Origin: Calditrichota bacterium
GTDB taxonomy: Bacteria > Calditrichota > Calditrichia > Calditrichales > J004
Assembly: GCA_024277115.1 (NCBI GenBank)
Contig: JAJRVW010000135.1
Location: 1-63,580, forward strand
Length of the DNA: 63,580 nucleotides
Direction: 5' to 3'
Shown: piece by piece, positions 17,558 to 25,071 of the stretch
How positions within the stretch are numbered: the first letter of the stretch is position 1
Layout: each line of letters starts with the position of its first letter
Program-made: the position numbers and the translations under genes
Notes under the pieces: model-generated
What the model was told of the DNA's origin: nothing
Seen by the model: the letters and a program-made list of their open reading frames with translations, nothing else
Databases searched by the model: none

Positions 17558-18400
17558 TTATAAAGTATACAAGGTAAAAAAGCTAATGGCGGCGCGGTAG
17601 GCAAAAATCAAAACGAGTATAACCAGAAACATATAAACCCCTTTAATTATGGCTTTTGGCCAGCTTTCGTTAAAGATTCGTTTAATGCCGAGTGTTATGT
17701 GTGTGGGGTACAAAATAAATATCAGGCCAATAAGAACAAATCGACGTATATCAGTAAAATCCGGATAATAATTTGTGATAAGAGAATTTACATTGTCAAC
17801 AATTTGTGTGAGGACGACGAGAATGATCAGAAAAAAGGCCAGGCTATGCAAATTAATGATAATGTGCTTGCCTATTTCCGGTAGTTTTTTATAGCCAACA
17901 AGAAAAAGTGCAAAGGCCATAAATATGATCAGTGTAATGATGTATAACTTGGCGTTGGCTGCAACTTGTGTGTCATATAAAAGCTTCAGTTCATCAAAGG
18001 AAAGTCCCTTTTCTTTAGCAATCTCCTCCCCAACAGATTGAACATTTTGACCAAATTGAATTTGTTGGGTAAAAAACCACTTTGCCGGAATAAGAAAAAA
18101 ATCTGTTGAGCTAAGGAATAGAAAAAAAATAACATTGGCCACAAGGAAAATCTGAAACAGTTTCATGTAAAGTTTGCGGCGGCCTGCAAAATATTCTGCT
18201 GAAAGAAATCCCGGCTTAATCAAAAGGTATTTAAAACTCTGGTAAACTTTTGAATCGAAATTGGTTATATGCCCAATCCCATCTTTAATAATTCTTTTAA
18301 GTGTAAAATCATTTTTATGCGGCTTTTTTTCACCACAATTATAGCAATACCCACCTACAAATTCTTAAGCGCAAGAAGGGCAATGTGTAGGATTTTCCAT
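17558..18400 (-). pseudogene. DUF3667-like zinc-ribbon membrane protein interrupted by an in-frame TAA
   Basis: Reading from ATG 18400 (AAGG upstream) gives MENPTHCPSCA, then a TAA at 18365-18367. The same frame then continues to the stop at 17558 without a break: EFVGGYCYNCGEKK..., then LLIKPGFLSAEYFAGRRKLY and about four membrane helices. This is the architecture of DUF3667 proteins: an N-terminal CxxC...CxxCG zinc ribbon, a PGxxxxEYxxGRR element and a membrane domain. The stop replaces the residue between the two Cys pairs, where Lys is usual, so AAA to TAA would explain it. It starts seven bases after the symporter gene. Translation from TTG 18223 would give only the membrane part. Confidence 0.8.
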
Positions 18401-18406
18401 AAAGCC

Positions 18407-20101
18407 TTATGCTCCCGGGGATAATTCTTTTGGCACGCGAATGTTTTCAACCAGATGTTGAATATTTTCCGGTGGTGCGGGTGTAAAATGTGATACAACC
18501 AGCGTAACAACAAAATTTAGGAACATACCAATGGCCCCGATCCCTTCCGGGGATATTCCGAACAACCAGTTTTCGGGAATATTGGATGCAAAGGGTTCGA
18601 TAAAAACCCCTTTAAAATAAATAATGTAACTCATTGTAAAAATCAGGCCTGTAACCATCCCGGCGATGGCGCCTTCCTTATTTACCCGTTTGGAGAAAAT
18701 CCCCAAAATAATAATCGGAAAAAATGAAGAGGCGGCCAGCCCAAAGGCAAAAGCCACAACCTGGGCAACAAACCCGGGCGGATTAATGCCAAACCAGCCT
18801 GCCAGCAATACGGCAAAAGCAGCAGCTATCCGGGCGTAAAGCAACTCCACCCGGTCATTCATTTTTTTAATGATGATTTTTTTTAACAGGTCGTGGGAAA
18901 TAGAAGTGGAAATGACCATCATCAAGCCCGCGGCGGTGGAGAGGGCAGCGGCCAGGCCACCCGCGGCAATTAGCGCAACGACCCAATTGGGTAATTTTGC
19001 AATTTCGGGGTTGGCCAAAACCATAATATCCCGGTCAATTTTTAGCTCGTTTAAGTCTTTGTCGCCCCGCAACTGCATCACACCATCGCCATTTTTATCC
19101 TCAAAGGCGATTAATTTTGTCTCTTCCCAGTTTTTAAACCAACCGGGCGCTTGTTGATAGGGTGTTTCATTTAATGTTTCGATCATGTTAATCCGTGCAA
19201 AGGCTGCGACTGCCGGCGCTGTTGTGTATAAAATGGCGATAAAAAGTAAAGCCCACCCGGCCGATTTACGTGCATCGGCCACTCGTTTTACGGTAAAAAA
19301 ACGAACAATAACGTGGGGTAATCCAGCCGTCCCGACCATTAAGGCCAAAGTGATGGCAAAGACATCAATGGTGGATTTTGAACCGTTGGTATAAGTGGCA
19401 AATCCGAGGGCTTCATTTAACCCGTCCAATTTATCCAATAGAAATTCACCGGAACCGGAGACTGTGTCACCAAAGCCAAACTGAGGTACAGGATTGCCAG
19501 TAATCAAAATGGAAATAAAAATAGCCGGGATAAGGTAAGCTACAATCAATACACAGTATTGGGCAACTTGTGTGTAGGTAATCCCTTTCATCCCACCCAG
19601 TACAGCATAGAAAAAAACAATCCCCATGCCGATGTATACGCCCGTGTTAATATCGACTTCTAAAAAGCGCGAAAATACAATGCCAACCCCGCGCATTTGA
19701 CCGGCCACATAAGTAAGCGATACGAAGATGGTACATATTACGGCAACCACGCGCGCCACATCGGAGTAGTAACGTTCTCCAACAAAATCAGGAACGGTAA
19801 AACGGCCAAATTTTCTTAGATAGGGTGCTAGTAGCAACGCCAATAGAACATAACCGCCCGTCCAGCCCATCATGTAAACAGAGCCATCGCGTCCCATAAA
19901 AGATATAAGCCCGGCCATAGAGATAAAGGATGCAGCCGACATCCAATCGGCGCCTGTGGCCATCCCGTTGGCAATTGGATGCACAGATTTTGCGGCAATG
20001 TAAAACTCACCGGTGTTTTTTGCTTTGGTATAAAAGGCGATTCCGATATAAAGGGCGAAAGTTAAACCGACTAGTAGCCAGGTCCATTCAGTTATAGTCA
20101 T
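18407..20101 (-). CDS. sodium:solute symporter, VC_2705/ActP-like large subunit
   Basis: A 564-residue symporter of about 13 membrane helices. ATGADWMSAASFISMAG (48-64) and LAAALSTAAGLMMVISTSIS are the conserved sodium-site segments. TVKRVADARKSAGWA and a long external loop with DKNGDGVMQL are typical of the VC_2705 branch, which works with a DUF4212 small subunit; that gene lies upstream. Acetate or another short organic acid is a plausible substrate by similarity to ActP. ATG 20101 has AGGA seven bases upstream and is preferred to the in-frame start at 20125. Confidence 0.92.
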   Translation of the reverse strand: MTITEWTWLLVGLTFALYIGIAFYTKAKNTGEFYIAAKSVHPIANGMATGADWMSAASFISMAGLISFMGRDGSVYMMGWTGGYVLLALLLAPYLRKFGRFTVPDFVGERYYSDVARVVAVICTIFVSLTYVAGQMRGVGIVFSRFLEVDINTGVYIGMGIVFFYAVLGGMKGITYTQVAQYCVLIVAYLIPAIFISILITGNPVPQFGFGDTVSGSGEFLLDKLDGLNEALGFATYTNGSKSTIDVFAITLALMVGTAGLPHVIVRFFTVKRVADARKSAGWALLFIAILYTTAPAVAAFARINMIETLNETPYQQAPGWFKNWEETKLIAFEDKNGDGVMQLRGDKDLNELKIDRDIMVLANPEIAKLPNWVVALIAAGGLAAALSTAAGLMMVISTSISHDLLKKIIIKKMNDRVELLYARIAAAFAVLLAGWFGINPPGFVAQVVAFAFGLAASSFFPIIILGIFSKRVNKEGAIAGMVTGLIFTMSYIIYFKGVFIEPFASNIPENWLFGISPEGIGAIGMFLNFVVTLVVSHFTPAPPENIQHLVENIRVPKELSPGA

Positions 20102-20181
20102 AGTTATTCCTGTTTGTTTTAACAATGGTTTTTGGCAAACTCAGGTTGACTAAACAGTGTCGTGATGAGCTTACCAAAACA

Positions 20182-20442
20182 CTAATCCTCGTGTACGTCG
20201 TATTTATTATCCAGGCGGTTCATCAAAAAGACATAAACAAAAATCAGGATTACAAATATGATTTCCGAGCCTTGTTGGGCAAACCAAAAGCCTAGTTTAA
20301 AACCAAAAAAACGAAACTGGTCTAAAGTATCAACAAATATAATGCCCGCCCCAAAAGAGACAATAAACCAGATTGACAATAAAATGGCCAGGTATTTGAT
20401 ATTCGTTTTCCAATAGGCTTTCAATGCAGCTTTATCAGCCAT
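20182..20442 (-). CDS. DUF4212 small subunit of sodium symporter
   Basis: An 86-residue protein with two membrane helices (about 17-38 and 52-76) and the DUF4212 start ALKAYWKTNIKYL followed by GFWFAQQGSEIIFV. Such proteins are encoded next to VC_2705-type symporters and act as an accessory subunit. Start 20442 has AGGA upstream; the frame remains open for 32 codons further but that extension is not protein-like for this family. The symporter follows after 80 bases. Confidence 0.9.
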   Translation of the reverse strand: MADKAALKAYWKTNIKYLAILLSIWFIVSFGAGIIFVDTLDQFRFFGFKLGFWFAQQGSEIIFVILIFVYVFLMNRLDNKYDVHED

Positions 20443-20738
20443 AAAAATCCTTTTTTTATGTGATTCTTTTAAAAATTTAAAGGGAGGATTACTTAAAAAA
20501 TATGGGGCAAAATATAATCGAACCGAAGAAAGGTGCAAATATTTTTAGATTTGAGGCCTTATAGAGGAATATGTGGTCGTAGATATTTTTGAATTATAAA
20601 ATCGTAAACTGAGAAAATTTTGAGATTTTTTGTAAAAACGGTGTACCGGTTAAAATCATTGGGGAGCTTCGATATGGGTACGATCATGATAAAGAATTAT
20701 TCTGCTTACCCTAATCAAGACAAAACGAAATCTAAAAG

Positions 20739-21638
20739 CTACACACTAAAAATTTTAGACATGATCATTTTGGCCATACGAGGATTTTCCTTTAAACGGC
20801 GGATTGAGTACTGATACCAATCTTGCCCATAGGGAACATAAACACGTAGCCGATGTCCTTTTGCGGTAATTTTATCACGCAACTCTTCGGTTACACCCAG
20901 CAGCATTTGGAACTCATATTGATCTTTGTCCAGCTCCAATTTCTCGATGGTTTTGAATGCGTGCAACACCAGTTCTTCATCGTGCGTGGCTATGCCGGTA
21001 TAGATTTTATTTTCTAAAAGTGTGTCAATACAGGCATTATAATTTTTGTTAATATCGGGCATATTTTTAAAGACAATTTCTTCCGGTTCAACATAAATTC
21101 CTTTACACAGTCGCAGGTTGGCGTTGTGCTTAAGCAAGTTTTGGATGTCATCGGCCGTGCGCTTTAAGTAAGCCTGCAAAACCGTGCCGACGTGCCCCTC
21201 AAATTCATTTTTAAGCTTCAGGTACATCTCGATGGTTGTGCTGGTTACCGTATGGTCTTCCATGTCTATCCTGACAAAATTACCAAGCTTTGCGGCATGG
21301 GCAATAATTCTGTGGATCGTTTCATAGCCAAAATCTTTGTCAAGGTTTAATCCCATGTGGGTGGGTTTTATGGAGATATTGCAATCAAGTTTAAGGCGAT
21401 CAATTTCATCAAGCATATTTATGTACTGATTCGCTGCATCAATGGATTGTTCTTTATGTCTCACTTCTTCGCCCAGTAAATCCAGCGTGGCCATCATCCC
21501 TTTCGCGTTTAAGTCTTTTACAACATTAATTGCATCATCAAGGGTTGACCCGGCAATGTAGTTCCGGGAAAAAAAACCGACAATCGGCTTTGGGATTAAA
21601 GGAAGTGTATTCACAATTATTGTATCAAACAAGTTCAT
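20739..21638 (-). CDS. proline dehydrogenase, monofunctional
   Basis: A 299-residue FAD enzyme oxidising proline to pyrroline-5-carboxylate at the membrane. The barrel motifs are in order: NISIKPTHMGLN, VRIDMED, VLQAYLKRT, RLCKGIY, ATHDE, YEFQMLLGV and the C-terminal YGQDWYQYSIRRLKEN, whose RRxxE binds the proline carboxylate. The length matches Thermus-type single-domain enzymes rather than PutA. GGAG lies seven bases before the ATG. No pyrroline-5-carboxylate dehydrogenase gene is nearby, so that step must be encoded elsewhere. Confidence 0.94.
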   Translation of the reverse strand: MNLFDTIIVNTLPLIPKPIVGFFSRNYIAGSTLDDAINVVKDLNAKGMMATLDLLGEEVRHKEQSIDAANQYINMLDEIDRLKLDCNISIKPTHMGLNLDKDFGYETIHRIIAHAAKLGNFVRIDMEDHTVTSTTIEMYLKLKNEFEGHVGTVLQAYLKRTADDIQNLLKHNANLRLCKGIYVEPEEIVFKNMPDINKNYNACIDTLLENKIYTGIATHDEELVLHAFKTIEKLELDKDQYEFQMLLGVTEELRDKITAKGHRLRVYVPYGQDWYQYSIRRLKENPRMAKMIMSKIFSV

Positions 21639-21861
21639 TTATTCTCCGGGGACGGCGATTAATTCGTATAAAAAATTCACTTACTAATATACTTCAAGCA
21701 AAAAAAATCTGCAATAAGAAAAGCAGGTTCTTAACAGGGTTTAAAAATATAAAAAAGAAGCGATTATGGTAAAGTAGCAATTATCACAAGTTGGGAGAAA
21801 ACAAACTAAAGTGGGCAAACCAAAGAAAAGAAAATGGGGGCAAAATGCCCCCGGTTTAAAA

Positions 21862-22785
21862 CTATTTTGTGGGCCTATCTTTAATAACTTCCATTGCTGT
21901 GGCAATCATTCCCGAAATATCTGAAAGGTTCGAAGGAATAATCAACGTATTGGTGGTCTTTGCCAGCTTGCCAAACTCCCCGATGTATTGCTCGGCCACG
22001 CGCAGGTTTACGGCGTTCATACCGCCTTTTTCATTTATGGCCAGTGCGATTTCCCTGATACCTTTGGCTGTCGCATTTGCCACAGCTTCAATTTCGCTGG
22101 CCAGGCCTTGCGCTTCATTGATTCGTTTTTGTTTTTCTCCTTCGGAGCGTTGGATAAGTTCGGATTTATCGCCTTCTGCCACATTCATTTTTGCCTGGCG
22201 TTCGCCTTCGGATTCGGCAATTGTAGCCCGTTTCTCACGCTCGGCGCGCATGTGTTTTTCCATAGCGTCTTTAATACTTTGCGGTGGAACAATATTGCGC
22301 ACTTCGTAGCGGGTCACTTTTACGCCCCAGGGATCGGATGCGCGGTCAACGGCATCTACGATAGCGCCATTCATGGATTCTCTTTCCTCAAAAGTACGGT
22401 CCAGCTCCAATTTACCGATTACGCTACGCATGGTTGTTTGGGCAAGCTGCGTAGAGGCAAATTGAAAATCATTGATGCCATACGATGCTTTTTTGGGATC
22501 GACTACTTGCAAGTATAAAATGCCGTCTACTTCTACAGAGATATTATCTTTGGTAATACACACTTGTGGCGGAACATCCACGGCCCGCTCTTTGAGGGAG
22601 TGCTTATAAGCAATATTGTCAATAAAGGGGATTAAAACATGGAACCCGGCCTCCAGGGTTGTTTTGTATTTGCCCAGGCGTTCTAAAATAAAAGCTGATT
22701 TTTGTGGGACGATGGTTACTGTTTTTGCAAAAAGATAAATAACAAAAATGATTAGAAAAATAAGGATAATACTTCCGGGCGTCAT
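21862..22785 (-). CDS. SPFH/band 7 (stomatin-like) membrane protein
   Basis: A 307-residue protein with an N-terminal membrane helix (about 4-23), then the SPFH domain (IVPQKSAFILERLGKYKTTL, GFHVLIPFID, TRYEVRNIVPP) and a long alanine/glutamate-rich helix (about 180-245) that drives oligomer formation. Stomatin-like proteins organise membrane domains and partner with NfeD proteins; the NfeD gene lies 117 bases upstream in the same direction. The ATG has AGGAGG nearby. Distinction from HflK/C rests on the lack of a second member and the NfeD neighbour. Confidence 0.93.
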   Translation of the reverse strand: MTPGSIILIFLIIFVIYLFAKTVTIVPQKSAFILERLGKYKTTLEAGFHVLIPFIDNIAYKHSLKERAVDVPPQVCITKDNISVEVDGILYLQVVDPKKASYGINDFQFASTQLAQTTMRSVIGKLELDRTFEERESMNGAIVDAVDRASDPWGVKVTRYEVRNIVPPQSIKDAMEKHMRAEREKRATIAESEGERQAKMNVAEGDKSELIQRSEGEKQKRINEAQGLASEIEAVANATAKGIREIALAINEKGGMNAVNLRVAEQYIGEFGKLAKTTNTLIIPSNLSDISGMIATAMEVIKDRPTK

Positions 22786-22902
22786 GGCAACCTCCTTTGA
22801 AAATGGATTAATAAATTAATGAAAATGGATAATTATTTCCGATCTGATATAAAATATGGCAATGAACCAGTATCCATTTATTCACCAATTCGGCAATTGT
22901 TT

Positions 22903-23352
22903 TTAGCTTGGTTTAACAATAAACTTAATGCTCTCACGGGCAATAATCGTAACATGTGCGCCAACATCCAAGTCACTCTCCGCTTCCGCTTCCCAGTCTG
23001 CCCCTTTAAATTCAACTTTGCCGGGTTCGGTGGGCGTGATTTTTTTTGTGACAATAGCGTGCTGGCCAATAAAATCATCTTCTTCATTTTGGTTTACAAT
23101 AGAATCCAACTTAAATATTTTTTTTAAGCCCTTCCTTAAAATAATCAGCGAAAGAATTGAAGAAATTAGAAATATGGCTAATTGTGTAGTGAATGAAATA
23201 TCGATAAAAAGGCAAGTGCCGGCCACTATCCAGGCGCCTAAACCAAAAAATGCGATGATGAGGCCGGGTGCGGAAAATTCCATTATAAGTAAAACCAGCC
23301 CGATGGCAAACCAGATAATTTCGGGTTTTAACCATACGTTGATTGATTCCAT
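22903..23352 (-). CDS. nfeD: NfeD family membrane protein
   Basis: A 149-residue short-form NfeD: three to four membrane helices (about 12-78, with LLIMEFSAPGLIIAFFGLGAW) followed by a C-terminal OB-fold domain (about 90-147, FIGQHAIVTKKITP ... GKVEFKGADWEAEAESD). It lacks the N-terminal serine protease domain of the long form. It acts with the stomatin-like protein encoded just downstream, presumably in membrane domain organisation. A purine-rich GGGGG stretch precedes the ATG. Confidence 0.93.
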   Translation of the reverse strand: MESINVWLKPEIIWFAIGLVLLIMEFSAPGLIIAFFGLGAWIVAGTCLFIDISFTTQLAIFLISSILSLIILRKGLKKIFKLDSIVNQNEEDDFIGQHAIVTKKITPTEPGKVEFKGADWEAEAESDLDVGAHVTIIARESIKFIVKPS

Positions 23353-23624
23353 AAAGCCCCCTTTTTTTATGATTGAAGAACAATTTATGCTGCTTTGTCA
23401 GTTAGTTGCAATTATTTAATACGTTGGAAAAAACAGAAATGTTTTGAGGGAAATCTCGGAGTAGGTTTTTTTAGAAGAACATGTATCTTTAATAAAAAAT
23501 CATTAGATAGTAATTATCTTAAATAAACTACTGATTTATGAATTTTTATAATACAGCAATTTTCAGTTTTTGTATGATTCCTTGCCGTGCTTGTTAAGTT
23601 GAGATTTTTATAAACAACCACGAT

Positions 23625-24518
23625 CTAGAATTTAAAAAATATCTTTCGTCGTTGACGCAAGAGATCGAGGTAGTCCTTTTTGATCGTACTTTTAAGAAAG
23701 CTGATTTCGATTAGTTTTAACCATTTCAGATAGATTAAATCAAATTCTTTTAGAACCTGATTAAAAGCCTTAGGGTTTACGCCCAGGGTTTTAGTGGAAA
23801 AAGTCTGAGCGTCTTCAATTGATGAGATGTTAATTTCCTGCCCAAGAAACTTAATCTGGTGCCTCTCTTTTTCATCGAGATAAATCGCTGTGTTTGTCAG
23901 ATTATTTATCGGGACAATTTCTGTCGTTTCTTTTTTTTTGATGATGGCCAGGTCTGTTGGGTTAATTGAATTATTCCCGGTTAAAAAACTAAACAGAACC
24001 AGGCGCAATAATTTTAATTTTTCCAACGCCGGGAAGGTGCAGTGGGATTTTAGAAGTACGGAAAGGTTTTCGTCCAAAGGAAGGTTATTTTCTTCCAATA
24101 GTCCGGAGAAGCACTTAATGGGCAAAACGGCGTGGCGACCGTAAAACTGAGGACGTTTATACCAAAAAAACATGCCGCCATCTTTGTTGTATGCCAGGCC
24201 ATGAACAACTGTTTTTATGCCACTTAGCCTTGCAAGCTTTAATGTCAGGTCTCGATTGAAGTTATTTTGCTGCGCCGGATTATTGTCATCTATAAAAATA
24301 TAACGGTCGGCTTTATCTCCTGTTACAAAACGGCATTCTTTGATAACAAGTCGGGCAAAACATTTTTTAGTTTTGGGGCTAGAGTCTGTTTCTATCTCTG
24401 TAGTAAGATCAAGGTTAACAGGGTGGAGCTCTGTAATTTTATTGGAAAAAGAACGCAGTCCTGCACGGCTGTATAGTGTTGATTGAAGTTTTTTATAGGT
24501 AATAGGGCAGCGTGGCAT
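23625..24518 (-). CDS. HipT/HipA-like protein lacking the kinase catalytic residues (probable pseudokinase)
   Basis: A 297-residue protein collinear with HipT and short HipA-like kinases. It has a RCPITYKKL-type start, YSRAGLRSFS, HGLAYNKDGGMFFWYKR in the hinge and LRLVLFSFLTGN before the active site. But the usual NxDMHLKN catalytic loop reads NNSINPTD (182-189), the metal Asp of the YDL motif is Asn (N206 in INNLTNT), and the ATP lysine of YILKP is lost (YIFID, 73-77). The GVQPKLS loop is also absent. The frame is nonetheless open for the full length. It follows a HipB-like gene after 91 bases; no HipS gene lies between. Serine/threonine kinase activity is therefore unlikely. Confidence 0.8.
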   Translation of the reverse strand: MPRCPITYKKLQSTLYSRAGLRSFSNKITELHPVNLDLTTEIETDSSPKTKKCFARLVIKECRFVTGDKADRYIFIDDNNPAQQNNFNRDLTLKLARLSGIKTVVHGLAYNKDGGMFFWYKRPQFYGRHAVLPIKCFSGLLEENNLPLDENLSVLLKSHCTFPALEKLKLLRLVLFSFLTGNNSINPTDLAIIKKKETTEIVPINNLTNTAIYLDEKERHQIKFLGQEINISSIEDAQTFSTKTLGVNPKAFNQVLKEFDLIYLKWLKLIEISFLKSTIKKDYLDLLRQRRKIFFKF

Positions 24519-24609
24519 GGCTCTAATCTATGATGAAAAAAGGTGTATAAAAAATCAGGTGCAGAATTTTTCATGGGCAAAAAGTAAAGATTCTACATTC
24601 TACCCTCGT

Positions 24610-24822
24610 TTATTTTTCAAAAGGGCTGCGGACGTTCATTTCCAGGTTGAGCGCTTCACAAATTTTTTGGATTGTATCTGTTTGGAATGTGTGCCTGTTC
24701 TTCTCGATATCAAAAACGGTTGTTTTGCCAATCCCGGCCAGGTTGGCAAGTTGCAGTTGGCTGAGCCCGCATTTTTTACGGTGAAAACGTACGGTTTCGC
24801 CAAAGTTGTCCATATTGACCAT
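24610..24822 (-). CDS. hipB: HipB-like XRE helix-turn-helix regulator
   Basis: A 70-residue protein consisting of one Cro/CI-type helix-turn-helix (about 5-62): VRFHRKKCGLSQLQLANLAGIGKTTVFDIEKNR. The GIGKTTVFDIEKN form is typical of HipB and related type II antitoxins. AGGAG lies seven bases before the ATG. It is the first gene of the pair with the degenerate HipT-like gene and probably represses its own promoter in the 249-base spacer shared with aceE. The C-terminal tail is short (NVRSPFEK). Confidence 0.88.
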   Translation of the reverse strand: MVNMDNFGETVRFHRKKCGLSQLQLANLAGIGKTTVFDIEKNRHTFQTDTIQKICEALNLEMNVRSPFEK

Positions 24823-25071
24823 CTTGAATCTCCTGATAAATATATTTTTGAGGAATAGTACTCATCGGAATGATTGGAACCACATTTAATAAAAAATATG
24901 AGAATAAAGATAATATTCTGCCGTGTGATTTTTTCGTGAATTAATTAACATAATTTATGAACAAAAAAGATCGAAAAGGATTAAAAAGAGCGCTTTGTAA
25001 AAAAGTGAAATTTATTCTATATTAGCGGCTCGTTTAAAGTTAAAATTAAAATTAGTATAAAAGGGAAGTAT

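Noticed and set aside
24392-24580. Open frame between the HipB and HipT-like genes as a possible HipS
   Set aside because: It overlaps the HipT-like gene in another frame and has no similarity in pattern to the HipS/HipA N-terminal subdomain.
23625-24822. Active HipBA toxin-antitoxin module
   Set aside because: Catalytic Asp, metal Asp, ATP Lys and the KLS loop are all missing, so ordinary kinase toxin activity is not supported.
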